Below are positions 1-12,368 of a DNA stretch of 64,000 nt, piece by piece. Below the pieces are notes generated by a model. The model saw only the letters and a program-made list of their open reading frames with translations, made no database searches and was not told where the DNA came from. Made by a program: the position numbers and the translations under genes. Every line of letters begins with the position of its first letter. Position 1 is the first letter of the stretch. Origin of the DNA: Theobroma cacao (Eukaryota > Streptophyta > Magnoliopsida > Malvales > Malvaceae); contig NC_030858.1 of the NCBI RefSeq assembly GCF_000208745.1, positions 34,782,803-34,846,802 of the forward strand, read 5' to 3'.

Positions 1-1637
1 GAAAAATGCAAAGTGTAATTTGAAGTTTTCTCTAGGTGGAAAAACCAAATACTTGAGCAGGCACTACACCTGTGCACAGCACCTTGAGTCATCCGTTCCA
101 TTCACCCGGATGTTATCATATTAAGCATTCACAATAAAAACGCTAAATTTTCTTATTCCCCCAGGAGATAAATTCTTTAGTTTAAACTCTATCATATAGT
201 ATTAGATATAAACAGGTAAGCTTAGGCCTTAGGACTTCTTTTTGCCATCTCACAAACTTTCTTCACCGTCACATGTATCAAGGGGCTTCGGTTTTTCCAC
301 TTAACAAGGCACAATATTGGTGTCTTACCTCTCCATCTAGAAAATAATTGTACTCCCTCCGACCCATTTTCTTCACTCATCTTTCCTTTGTTGAATATCC
401 CAAAATTATGTACTTTCCTTTTTTAAAAACTCAATTCTCTTACTTTTTTATATTATAAAATTATTCTTTTATGATACTCTTTTTTTTACATTTTGTAATT
501 AAAAATTATGTTACATCAATTTTATAAACAAATATTTAAACTCTTAATATAAATTACACTAAAATCGAATTTTTTTATTATACTTCGTGAAGGTCAAATA
601 GGGACAAGCAAAATGTGACGGGGAGTATTTATTTATTTTTACTCTTACCATTATTATCTATTCAAATGTCTCAAAAAACAAATACGCAATAGAATTTCCA
701 CACTCCTTACATCCTGTGTACCCAAATTATTTGAACCACTAGAGCATCTAAAAGAACACAATCACTTTTTTAACTAAGATGTCATGATGATCCTCTCCAC
801 TCTTACAACTTCCCCCGTCATACCAAGCTCAGCCATTAAATCATTATTCATCTTTCGTTTTCCACTTTATGCTTTAAACAGAAGGTTTTAATTGTCACTG
901 AGGATAAGGTTAAATCCTTTTAACCTTGTTAAACATTTCAAAACTTTATTCATTATTAAAGAGATAAATTTGCAGCATATGAAGAGTAACTCTAAGTTAT
1001 CAGTTGACACCTGACATATCTGTATCTTTTTCACTATGCATCTTTGTTCTACGGCATTATTTACAATTTCTAATTATCCAGGAGTTAGGATCTTACACCA
1101 AGTACTTTTACTTCTTATTCCTAATGTGAATTGATCGAATAAATTCTGATACATGTCTAATTACTTATAGTTTATTTTTCAAGGACCCTGTAATGAATTG
1201 TTTAGCTAATGCAGCACAATTCAAGCATAAAGCAACTAGTTTCCAGAATAAAATTCAAAGCATACAGAGCACCTTCAACCTTAATGAGCAAACTTCTAAG
1301 CGGCTGAGATTTCGAAAAAGTGCAATCAGAACTGAACTTCATAAGCATTTTTTGCATTCAAACATCAAATCAGCTGAAATGGCATTCATTAACAAATAAC
1401 ATGAAAATATGGATCGCTGACCAGATTAAGCCTTCATTTTTCTTTCTTAATATCTTTGCAATTTTGATTCTTGTAGAGGCATATTAGAACAATTGTTTCT
1501 TTAATCTTTTCCATCATTAAGTAATTAACTCCTATTTCCACCGCGTCTTTAAGCAAAGGAGAAAGGTTGCAAAGAAATTCAAATAAAAAGGAAATAATTA
1601 TAAAAAAAATTAACAAGAGAGAGAAAAGGAAAGCTAC
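1..1637. other. Probable intron of the EMI1-like gene, no coding support
   Basis: The gene at 1638-1969 ends its second exon at a GT donor (1637-1636 on the minus strand), and the next expected exon of this family (a stretch of the EILEAREK / PHIW type) was not found in 1-1635. This stretch is therefore probably a long intron continuing off the left edge. It is AT-rich and carries the Stowaway-like MITE at 353-625. The small reading frame at 1193-1399 shows no family resemblance and I do not call it. Confidence 0.45.
353..625. mobile_element. Stowaway-like MITE (Tc1/mariner group)
   Basis: The left end reads CTCCCTCCGACCCATTTT and the right end, on the other strand, reads CTCCCCGTCACATTTTGC. 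These are imperfect terminal inverted repeats of the classic Stowaway type. Both ends are flanked by TA (351-352 and 626-627), the expected target duplication. The length of 273 bp and the AT-rich core without an ORF fit a non-autonomous element. Stowaway MITEs are moved by mariner-like transposases; none is encoded here. The end sequences and the TA duplication are seen directly; the family name comes from known consensus ends. Confidence 0.8.
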
Positions 1638-1969
1638 CTGGAGTTGAGAAGAGGGCTTGGTTTTCAAAGACAAACAATCCCAAAGAGCATTCCATTTTCC
1701 AGAACAATTGTCAAGCACTCCCAGCCTATAATATTGCTGCATTTGATGAACCGGAGCTGCCCAATGGATTTTAATAAATCAGATTTTCCAAAAAGAAAAA
1801 GAAAAAAGGAGCATCTACAAATAAATAAATTGAATGGAAAATCGAAATTCAAGATTCCATAATTAAGGAAAGCAGAGGAGGGCGTACAATAGCAGAACCA
1901 AAGAGCGTCGAAGCATTTGGAGCAGGATAGACGACGATGCGAAGTGGAGGATTCCTTCTCTACACTCAT
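1638..1969 (-). CDS. EMI1-like DUF3128 twin-CX9C protein, partial (exons 1-2)
   Basis: Exon 1 is 1969-1888 and exon 2 is 1756-1638; the remaining exons lie off the left edge. Together they give 67 codons. The ATG at 1969 is chosen because an in-frame TAG lies a few codons upstream and an apparent earlier start is TTG. The peptide has two CX9C pairs (C16/C26 and C45/C55) around a tyrosine-rich segment (QMQQYYRLG), the pattern of DUF3128 proteins such as yeast EMI1. Twin CX9C proteins usually fold in the mitochondrial intermembrane space through disulfide relay, so a mitochondrial role is likely by family, not shown here. The split codon at the exon 1/2 junction restores the serine of the conserved C-Y-S-P-V-H motif. 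Confidence 0.8.
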
Positions 1970-2963
1970 CTCCACCAAGCTTACCCGCTACGCTGACCTG
2001 GGCACTCCTCGTACCTTTCTTTGTTCTTGTTTCCCTTTCCAAAAGTGAAGGGAATATTACGGAAAACAAAAAAGGTCCATTAAGGCGTCTATGGATGGGG
2101 CTTTTGGGCATTTTTGACAAATTGGGCTCCATCAAAGTCAAGTTTTGGACAGAGTTGGGCTTCGGATATCAAACCCGAGACCAACCTTGCTTGACTAAGA
2201 AACGATTTTTATGATGATGGCATAAGAAGTTCTCAAGGACCCAAGAAAGATGGTTGTGTTCATGGTAGGGTATCAAAGGACTCCCATGACCAGGAATTCT
2301 GATAAGCAACAGGTCAGTAGTGAATATTTGGTAGATAATGTTCCTTCTTGCCTTGATTTATGTAGAATCCCAAAGAGTTTACGTGCGCTTTCTGTTGAAA
2401 TTGCCAGTTTAAGTTTCTGTTAAGAATTAAAACAGCTAAACAGCGCCTCAAATTGAGGATCCCAAATCCAAATATGTAAAAAGTCTGATTTTCTAGCTTG
2501 TGAATGAGACGTAAAGAAAAGCAAAGAAACATTGATGCAATCGATGATCAGAGAGTAATAATAATACACTAGTGGCTACATTGAATCAACATTATAATGA
2601 ACCTGAACTTATAATGTACTCTTTTCATCTTTTACATGCCAGAGGTCGCCTTCTGCTATATACAAAGCACTTACTGGCCCATGATAGGCCACTAATCCCT
2701 AAATTTTAACGTCCAGATTATAAAGAAATTAGTAACCCTGACTAACACATGTTTCGCATCTTTATGGCTTAAGCTCTGATCAGCCCTCAATCTTGGCTAA
2801 CAACTTTAATCACCTTGAACCATTATCCTCCAAGGTCCACCTGCTTCCCCAGTGCCATCCAAGATTGCGAGGTCCCAAAATACTTGATTTCAAGAATTAC
2901 AAAAGCTACGGGAATATCCATGCAAGAGAAGTGCAACAAAGATCTGCATCTTCTTAAATGGTT
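1970..2963. other. Intergenic: EMI1-like promoter side and RAD5A 3' UTR side
   Basis: The stretch lies between the first codon of the EMI1-like gene and the stop codon of RAD5A, both on the minus strand. The RAD5A 3' UTR must occupy the right part and the EMI1-like promoter and leader the left part. The reading frame at 1863-2141 overlaps exon 1 in another frame and is not coding. I see no repeat or RNA gene here. Confidence 0.4.
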
Positions 2964-5900
2964 TTAAGTGAAAAGCATTTTCAGTTCCTCAATACGGGCT
3001 GTTCGTACTTCTTGATCAGTTAAGGCACCAGATATCATCCTTTGCTTGCGTGCTTGCACTGCCTCCATTCTTTCCTCCACTGTTCCCTGCTATCACATCC
3101 GTCAAAGAAAAGCAGAATCGAAACAAAATAAAAAATGTGAGAACAATGCAAATGCTAGGTTCCAATGTTCAATGTTTGTGACATGGCATGATGATTTAAA
3201 TTCAAAGTTTCAGCTGAATTCTAAGTTTAACCTGTCAAGTACCTAAGGCACAAAAAACAGGGCAGCACACAAATGGCAATTTCAATTCAGTTGAACAAGG
3301 TTCTAGCGTATTTATGGTTTCTTTCAAATGGACAAATATATACCTTGACAATGAACCTTTTGATCGCCACCCTTTTAGTCTGCCCAATGCGATGGATGCG
3401 CATCACAGCTTGTTCCTCTACAGCTGGATTCCACCATGGATCCTGCGTAAAGGCGAATCTTTACTAGTCAATCATCAACAAGCAAATTACCCAAGCACAA
3501 CACAGAAAATAAGTCAGCTATATTATTTTTTATTACTATGCTTAAAATTTGCTGAATGATACCGAATCTAGATGTGACTCTTGATCAAATATCAAATAAT
3601 AAAAAGCACCAAAAATGATTGCACGTATTTAATAAGAAGCAGAGTACAATACTTATGTGTTCTACATACCAAGACAAAGGCATTGGAAGCTGCAGTTAGG
3701 TTAATTCCAACCCCACCAGCCTTCAATGACATCAACAACACCTGATCCAACAATGAAGCTAAAGATAAAAGTCAAGCTATCTAAAGAACCAGTAAATCAA
3801 ACTTCATCCAGGAAAGTTTTGTCACCGACCAGGATGTTGCTATCTTCTGAAAATTGTTTTATTACTTTTTCACGCTGCTGTTGATTCAAAGTCCCATCCA
3901 GTCGAAGAAAGGGAATGTTACTCCTGGACATTAATAAGAATTATACTAATATGAGCAACAAATGTGAAAGATGAGTAGATTAGTTACAAGAAAGACAACT
4001 ACATCACTGTCTATTCATGATGAACAAGGTCAAAACACTTGCTAGGACATAACAACAGAAGTGGGGAGGCGAGGAAGAAAGGAGCTGAGAAAAGCATGCA
4101 ATGCCAGTATGCCATCTTTAACTATATTTTGACCTAGTTAAACATTGTTTGCATCAAATCAACTTGAACAAGATTCAGACAATTCAAATTCTGTTATATG
4201 TGCCCTTACATCACTTGAATTAGTAATAAAACCAAGTTCAATGACATTTTGACTTCAGGTTTGTCAATTTTGATAAATGAATTGTTTATATGCTCCTCCA
4301 AATCATAAAAATATAGACAATGCATAGTTCTGCTTTTTATGAAAGAAATACTAATTTGAGACAATTGATGAGCTTCAACCAGATATTACCTACTAATGTT
4401 AAATTAGGTAGAAACAATTACCGAGTAAGAGGAACCTGCAAGAGGTCCAAAAATGCAGTCCACTGGCTGAAGAGGATGCTCTTAGAGCCTGACGAACGAA
4501 GATTTTCAAGTTCTTGCAACAGAACAACAACCTTAGTTGACTCCACCCAATTTTTCTCGATATCAATCTGGAACCGACTCTCAGTTGGGGCTGTAATAAG
4601 ATCTTGCCTAGCAACAGTTTTCCTGTATGGTATAAAAAATAACACTCTAAGAATACAGATTTCATAGATTCATCTTAAACTTAACCAGAGGCCATAAAAA
4701 AAGTAAAAAAAAAAAAACTGACTTCAAGATACCTACAAACAGGACATAAACCAGAATTTGGATTTCGCCAACTTGCCAAGAGGCACTCACGGCATAAGCG
4801 GTGAGCACATGGAGTCAATACAGCATCTTCAAAAGCTTCGAGACATATTGGACACTCTGCTTGTTCCCCCTTGCGCAGCTCTTCAACCACCTCTTGAACA
4901 AATGCCCTCGAAGGCAAAACTTTGGCTTCCCCTTCCAGGGTATTCTGCCCACCTCTAAGGAATCGTTTAGCTAGCTTATTCAGATCTGAGTATTCTTGTG
5001 TATCTCCCCGGCTAGACACATCAAAATTACCCATTACCATTCAAAGACAATGTTTGCTTATTTTATAAAAGATGCAATTAATGTTACTCATAAGAATGAA
5101 GAAGCAGTTGCATTTTGCTCCTGTTTCAGCTATTGACTTTTACGCCAATATAGAAATTTGTAAAATAAATAATCCAAGAAACCACAATCCTCAAAGTATT
5201 GCCTAAATAATGACAAAAATATCAAAGACAATAACGATAATAAGGACGACCACAAAATCAAATCAACTCAGAAACAAAATCCATATAATAAGTTACAGCC
5301 GGATATCAGCAACGAAAAGGACTGTCAAACTCCTTAAAAATTCAGGAGACAAAATGTTTTGAGTATACATCTTCCAAACTAATTCTGTCAATAAACTTAA
5401 TTTGAGCAATGGAGATTCTTTCTAAGCTATAGACCGGCTAGTTAGACTAATAGACAGCCATCCTGCCAGCCTCTCCAAACACCACAATGGCACCACCACA
5501 CATCATCATCATCATCACAATCACACTAGTAAAGACCAGAATAGGAGGGAATAAAGGTAAGCAACAGACCTCATCACAAGGAATGGATGATCACAACATT
5601 GACGTAAACGTAGAAGTAACTCCAAAATAGAAGCATAATTATGAAGAACACGTCCTTGCTCAACAAATTGATCAAACTTCACCTGAACAGATACCCACCA
5701 ACACATAACAGTTATAAAGTATATAGGCATCATGAAATGTAAATGAAACCAATAGATAAAAAAAATTATACCTTTGATCTTTTAAATAGGGCTTCATAAA
5801 AGTCTTTTTCAGCTTCAGTGAGCTCACAGTATATCACCTGAATATCAGCTGGAGGGAGGACTAGAATTGGCCTATAACAAACAAAAATTTAGGAGCATAA

Positions 5901-8900
5901 TCCATAAAAAGCGCAAATGAGACAACTAAGTATCCTTAACCAGTTTACTCACTTGCCATCTCTATCTGTGCTACACTTTGTTCGCCTTAACATGATTGGC
6001 TTTAAGATTGATTGAACCACCTTTAGCCCTCTCTCATCACCCTCCTCAAATGGTTTTTGGATGAGTTTGTTCCACCTAAACCATAGCTAGTTAGCTACAA
6101 ACTGTGAGATATAAAAAATGCAGAGAATCTTATTTGGTATGGTAAATTCAAAGAATCTGCTTTAACATAGCCTAAAAATGCATTTGCGATATTAACAGAT
6201 ATATAGAAGCATACTATAGAAACGTTCCATGTATTGCACAGATAATGTTAATGTTCAACATGAATACATACAGTTAAAAAGCTGCTCTGTCTTGGAACCG
6301 AAGAGAAATAAATGTGAATTATAAAGCTAATATAATTTGTAGGAACTGCAAGCAGAGATAAGCATTTAAAACTAAAATCTCATTGTGCTTTTTATAGTAT
6401 GCAAAAAAAATGCAAGAAACAATCATATTCAATTTTACTGTTTCAGTCTTCCTATGAAGGAGATGCTTAAGATCATATCCTACATTTTGCAACAAACAAC
6501 TTACGAAAAAAATTACCAGGGCCAGTTTCCCCAAGGTTCCACCCTCAAAAACCGGAGAAGACTGTATAAATCCTCCAGCTTGTTCTGTGACAATAAAATT
6601 TTCTAGTTAGAAAGCATATAAAATTAATTTAAATATCACAAAGCCTAAAGCTCTATGAATCTAAATATGTGTAATGAAAATATTTTGAGTAAGCATGAAG
6701 AAAAACATATACTGATGGGGACAAGCAATTAGTATTACCCTTCACATTTTCCAATATATAACAGAAATCTACTTCTCCAACAGCTTAGCTACAACAAATA
6801 GCTTGAGAAACAATTACCACAAAGCAAAGAAAGCTCTGCTTTAAGCACAAAACAATAAATGTGAAATTTAGCACTTAGCATATGATTATGCAGTTAAGAC
6901 CAAAACTTCATCTCTAAATCTGAAAGAAATCAATTCTCTCTGATACAAGCACAAAACAATAAACGCATACAAATTTTAGAACTTAGCATATGATTATGTA
7001 GTTAAGGCTGAAATTCATCTCTAAATCTGAAAGAAATCAATAGACTGCATCAATTAAAGATTCCATAATCATTACAGAGAAATTCGTTCAAATTTTGATA
7101 AGTATAGATCCCTAACAACAATAAGGAAATGGAAACCACTCAATATTTGTACCAATAAGTATAGGTGTTTCATAAGTATTACATGTCACACATCACTCAA
7201 TATTTGTACCAAAGGTATATTAAGCAACTGGAAACCACAAACTCACAATGAGGAAACAAGCCAAGGATCCTTAATTAGGATCATTATTTAGAGAATTAGA
7301 GCATCATCAGGATTTAACTTTACAATAAGGGTTATATTGGCAATTTCCTATTTATTATGGGCTCTAAGACACAAACACTTTAGTTTGTAATTTTCATTCA
7401 ACTTTTGGAATATTGTACTCTCTTGTTTCCTTTTCTTCCTAGCTTTATTCTTTTTCTTTGCCCAGTTCTTCTCTTCCTTCTCTTTCCCTCTGAACTCTTC
7501 GTTTCTCTTCCTATCCCCTTCTTTCTCTCTCCATATTCCATTCCTCTCCAACATGTACTATTTACTAGAATGGGTGAGGCAGTTGCTCAGCCAATATAAC
7601 AAGAGAAGAAAATGTAAGAAAAATCAATACATACTCAGAAATTTTCTCCTTTCACTTCCATACATGAACAAAAGCGGGATAAAAAGAAACCTAAATAACA
7701 AAAATTTGCTATACCCATTCAAGAAATATTTAAAACCAAAGGATGACTTTACATATTTTTCTAAAATGTTATCACCTGGATTGGAGTGCCTGTGAGACAC
7801 CAGCGACGATCAGCAACTAAAGCAGTGGCAGCCATGGAAATTTGACTTTTAGAGGACTTTATGGTATGTGCTTCATCAAGAACAACCCTGAACCACCAAA
7901 CTGAGTATAGTCCTCCATTATCTTCAGAATTCTAAAAAATAAACAACAAGTCACATTTTACTTATGTATAAAATATGCAGCAATTTCAATAATAATAAAA
8001 GTAAAATTCTTCAACCACCTCTGCTGAAAATTCTGAAGCTAGAACTCCATATGTAGTAATTACAACATCATTCTGAGCAAGAAGTTTTGCATCCTTTGGC
8101 CTACTTTGTCCATAATGAACATATAAAGACAAAGACCCTGGTTGCACATGAGTTTCAATCTCTGCCTGACAATACCCAAATGTTTAGAACCAAACTCAAT
8201 AACAGAAAAGTGAAGAACTAAGCAGATACTCCATAAATATTAATAGAAGTGCTGAATTCAAAATATAAGATGTTACTATAAGCAAAAATCAAGATGTTAC
8301 CATAAGGTAAAAAACATAAAGTGAATATACATCAAAACTGAAAAAGCAAACCTTCCATTGGCCAAGAAGAGTCATAGGACATATAATCAGATTGCCACCA
8401 TTCACAAGTTTGTTCTTTTGCTTCAACAACTTATCAAAGTCACAGAATTTTGTTGCATTTTTCACGGAATTTGATGATTGGCCAAAAATATCACTGACTT
8501 CACCACCTTGATCAGAAAGCTGATCTGGGGATTGACTATCTGATAGACCACCTCTTTCTGAATAGGTTACTAGGAGGGCTATTGTCATGATTGTCTTCCC
8601 AAGACCCATAGCATCCGCCAGAATCTTCAAAAATAAAGGAAGTTAAGACGCAGTAAAAATGTAACAGGAGGGAACTAAATTATGTAGACAGCAGAAATGG
8701 TAAGGACATACTCCTCCTCTAGCCATTTGGTTTGTACTTGGGAATTCTATTGTAGCATCACCAGTAAACACATTCAAGTATACAACAGGCTCCCCCCTAT
8801 AAAAAAGATACCCCATCAACATCCATTAACACGATAAGTGGAAGTAATCAGCTAAAATGATCATATGCCATACTTATCTGCTAAGCGATATGCTTCCCAG

Positions 8901-10605
8901 CAAGGGTGAAGGGTTGTAGCTGCCTCATCCAAGCAATGTCCCTTCTCCACCTGAATCAGCCAGTGGAGGGCCTGCTTTTGGTAAGGGCGAAGTTCACACT
9001 GGAGGGTGCCAGGGGGATCCATTTCCTAAAACACAAAAATTGTCATGTGATTTTGCCTATCATTAGTAATGGCATGCACCATGAACCCTTTCCAAAAATG
9101 ACAATACCTCTAACTCAGAGTTATCTCCAACACCAACAATATGGTCAAGATCAGCATCAGAGATGGACTCCTCATTTTCAACCTCATTTCCACTTTGAGA
9201 TTGATTCTTAAACCTGTTTGTAGGTAACAATGGGGTATGAAGACCAGAACCATCCTGTTTGCACAATATCATTCAGGAACTCGACTACTAAAAATCCACT
9301 ATTATTGAAATAGTAAACATAACTATTATTTTCCTACCTTAGTTTCCAAGGGTCGCTTCTTTGTATACAAATCACCAGGAGCTAATTCTGCCTAATTATC
9401 ATAAAACAACAATAAAGACATTGCTCATTGAAATATTTGAGAGAAAAGCATGGTACAATACACACATGGGCAATTTTTTGCTTATTTCATGATAATTATA
9501 TCAACAGGGTAACCACAACCAAAACAATACATCAAAACTTAAGCAAACCATTACCTTCTTAAAGGGGGTTAAGCCAAGCAACCGGAACAAATTTGGGAGA
9601 GGGTGAAAAACAGATTCCTCAGTGGAATTGCTGGCTGCCTTGAGTGAAGTCTGCTGATACTTATGGAACATGGAACTATTAATGTACACACTGAATCGAA
9701 CCAAAGATTCACAGTCATCAAAACCAGATTGAGTAACAAACTAACAAAGAGAAACTTTCAAACTAACCACACCTTAAAGATAAAACAATAGTATCCATAA
9801 TTCCCAACACATCCGGAGCTGATTTGCACCGCCCCTCAACTTTAACCTTTTTATCCCTCACAAGCGGCAACAAACATCGTGCCCACTCATTGGGTATTCT
9901 ACCAATCTGCCAAAACAATCAAATGCATTTTAAATTTTTAAATTTCAAAAATATTATTTCTTTTACATTCAAATGCCATTTTTTGCTTCCATAAATAAAA
10001 AGTAAGTAGAAAAAAATAAGTGAATGATTACTAAAATTTCAATTCAAATTTTTTACCTCCCCAGAGTTCTTGGTAGAGAACCTAACAATCTCTGAACAAG
10101 CCGCTGCCGCTGGCCTTCCTCTCCCAAAACCTTTCCCGACTGGCCCGGCCGGACTCGAGCTGCTACTCTTCAATGGAAACGTAAAACAAACTTCATCCCC
10201 GGCCTTCACTTTCCTCCCTTTACTCGTTGAAAGTCCGGGTACTTCGCTGGAGCCCACAAGCCACCAGTCATTTTCAACCGTAGCATCCTCTTCATCTTCC
10301 ACAATACTTGCACCACAAGTAACATTTCCATTACTACTAAAACTAGAATTCTTATAATCTTTACCCGATTTCTTCGGGTTTACACTAACCGACGTCGTAT
10401 GGGAGCTCGAATTTGGAGTCTCGGGTTCGGGTTGTTTCTCTCTGGGCTTTAAATTGGGAGGCGAGTCAAAAATTATGTTGATGGCAGCGGTGGCGTCGTT
10501 TTTGGCCAAGTGTAGGGCTCTGATTATGTCCATCTCGGAATGCTCTAATCCGACGATTGATCGGACGGTTGAAATGAGATCCTCCGTCACCTTGCTTCCT
10601 CCCAT
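2964..10605 (-). CDS. RAD5A: RAD5A-type SNF2 helicase / RING ubiquitin ligase
   Basis: Twenty exons join in frame to 1034 aa: 10605-10057, 9906-9773, 9690-9555, 9391-9338, 9254-9108, 9025-8874, 8796-8712, 8624-8352, 8165-8019, 7931-7776, 6584-6517, 6075-5953, 5871-5772, 5682-5570, 5011-4733, 4622-4422, 3923-3830, 3741-3670, 3442-3344, 3086-2964. Arabidopsis RAD5A is about the same length. A HIRAN-type region lies near residues 105-255. The SNF2 core follows, with Walker A DAMGLGKT near 423-430 and DEAH at 578-581. A C3HC4 RING is inserted between helicase lobes (C799, C802, C814, H816, C819, C822, C835, C838), and motif VI RIHRIGQ sits near 976. All catalytic and zinc ligands are present, so it looks functional. 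By family it acts in the nucleus in error-free post-replication repair, polyubiquitinating PCNA and remodelling stalled forks. E2F-like sites lie upstream. Exon borders are inferred from GT/AG sites and frame. Confidence 0.96.
6844..7041. repeat. Imperfect ~92-bp tandem duplication in RAD5A intron 10
   Basis: Two copies, 6844-6934 and 6948-7041, share long identical blocks: AGCACAAAACAATAAA, CTTAGCATATGATTATG and CATCTCTAAATCTGAAAGA. They differ by small substitutions and indels. The repeat lies wholly inside intron 10 (7775-6585), by far the longest intron of the gene. It is probably a replication-slippage or unequal-exchange product, with no evident effect on splicing. Confidence 0.8.
7255..7600. 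mobile_element. Possible degenerate LTR fragment in RAD5A intron 10
   Basis: The stretch runs from an AT-rich part through a line of short motifs (TTATTATGGGCTCTAAG, TTCAACTTTTGGAATATTG) into a long CT-rich tract. That layout is typical of plant Copia LTR ends. I could not place clear TG...CA borders, a target duplication or coding domains, so the call is weak. It may simply be intronic low-complexity sequence. Confidence 0.25.
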
Positions 10606-10900
10606 CGGGTTATCCCTTAAAACCCTAACCTCGAATTAATCCAACTTGGGCGATTTTGATTTTCCGTAGTTCGGAGGAGACAGTTCCGCCGTAGTCGAGC
10701 GAGAGAAGGGGATTTGAATTTTGAGGGCTAATGCTAAAATGCGCGGCGGTGCATGTTATCGAAAAGGCGGGTATGTTTTACATATGGCGGGAGAGTGTCA
10801 GTGAAAATTAAAGGGGACAACCAGATGATAAAGACGAAGTGTGTGATATTCAGCTGACGCGTCACCTTTTCCCGCCACTTTTATATTAGTGCAATGCAAG
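10606..10900 (-). promoter_or_regulatory. RAD5A promoter with E2F-like sites
   Basis: Three GGCGGG/CCCGCC elements lie within about 270 bp upstream of the RAD5A start codon: 10766-10771, GGCGGGA at 10786-10792, and TTTTCCCGCC at 10867-10876. The last matches the E2F consensus TTTSSCGC. E2F control is common for plant replication and repair genes, so S-phase regulation is plausible. The transcription start is not known. Confidence 0.5.
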
Positions 10901-11622
10901 TCTGCCTCTACCCCCTCTTTTCTTTGTTTTCTTTTTCTTTTTTTCGACTTTAGAAAAGCTTCGATCTTGTGCTTTTAGTTGTTAAGAGTATTTGGGGATA
11001 GATATAGACTATACTTTGATTTACAATTAAATTACTTTATTTGAATCACAAATTACTCTATCATTTAGTAAAATTACGTGGTCCAATGATTGACTCTCCA
11101 ACATTAAAGCATTAAGTTTTTTATTTGTATTACTATTTAAAGTAATAACGATTATTGTTATAATTGAAAAAAAAATTCAAATCTTATTTTTTAGATAAGA
11201 GGATCATAGTCAAATATTCGAATGCAATAACCATTATTGTTTTACTTTCATATTAAATTCAATATGAATGAAATTTAAATAATATGTATTATTAGTCTAA
11301 TTAATTACTTTAGTTTTTTTAATTTTTTTGTGACATTTTTAATTAGTTAAAAGATTCAAGGCATAAGATAATGTTCGAAAAAGCCTTTAACTTTTTTTTT
11401 TATCTCTAATAATTATACTAATGAAAAAGCCTTTAACTTATTTAAATTATTTTTTATTTTTTTATTATGTTCAATTAAGTATTTATATTTTTATTTTTGA
11501 TCAAATAAGTCTTTATGAATAATAGTTGACTAATTTTCATCAGTTTAAATATTATTTGTCATTTTATACTTACATGAAAATGTCACATAATCATATTATC
11601 ATGCCATATTAATATACCACGT

Positions 11623-11703
11623 CATCATCAATTATAATATGTATACATGCTACATCATCATCAATTATAATATGTATACATGCTACATCATCATCAATTA
11701 TAA
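11623..11703. repeat. 33-bp tandem repeat, about 2.5 copies
   Basis: The unit begins CATCATCAATTATAATATG, repeats with a period of 33 bp at 11623, 11656 and 11689, and fades into unique sequence after the third start. The first two copies are essentially identical, which suggests a recent slippage event. It sits in intergenic DNA. Confidence 0.85.
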
Positions 11704-12178
11704 CAAATCAACATATTATGTCAACGTCACATGACATAAAATAACAAATTGCATTTTGACTAAATTAACAATTAATTATAAGACTTATTTGACTCGAAAT
11801 AAAAATATAATGGTTTGATTGCACGTAATAAAATAATAAGAGCTTATTTAAATTTTTTTAAGTTTAACAACGTCTTTTTTAAGTGTTATGCATTATTATG
11901 ATCATTTTATGTCTTTTAGCATGGCTCTTTAGGGCATTTTGACCACTTAGATTTCTTTTATGGCATCATCATAGACAATTGCTTTTTATCTAATGTCATT
12001 TTTTTTTTGTAAATTTCAAGAATAATTTGAGTCAAATCATTTTCAAATAATATGTCTGATTTTTAATTTTAAACTTTTTAGGTTTAATTTAATTAGGCCT
12101 TAATTGGATTGATTATGAGCTTAATGAAATAGAACAATTAGATCTTAAGCTAGATGATCCAAATTGCAATAAACCCAA

Positions 12179-12368
12179 TATTGTGGAAAAATCCAAAAAT
12201 ACAAAAATCCTTAAAAAACGAAAATCAAAAAATGAAAAAAAAATACTAAAAATACTATTGAAAAAAAGAAAAAANTATTGTGGAAAAATCCAAAAATACA
12301 AAAATCCTTAAAAAACGAAAATCAAAAAATGAAAAAAAAATCTAAAAATCTATTGAAAAAAGAAAAAA
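12179..12368. repeat. Duplicated ~95-bp segment split by an N (assembly gap)
   Basis: Positions 12179-12274 and 12276-12368 are nearly identical A-rich copies, both beginning TATTGTGGAAAAATCC, separated by a single N at 12275. Near-identical flanks meeting at an N are the usual mark of an unresolved gap or a contig overlap that was not merged. The duplication may therefore not exist in the real genome. Confidence 0.8.

Noticed and set aside
1434..1742. 102-codon minus-strand frame
   Set aside because: It is exon 2 of the EMI1-like gene read through into its intron; only 1756-1638 is coding.
5498..5521. Short CATCATCAT run as a CRISPR-like or coding repeat
   Set aside because: It is a simple trinucleotide tract in a RAD5A intron; no spacer-repeat structure occurs anywhere in the window.
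10070..10357. 95-codon plus-strand frame
   Set aside because: It is the antisense shadow of RAD5A exon 1.
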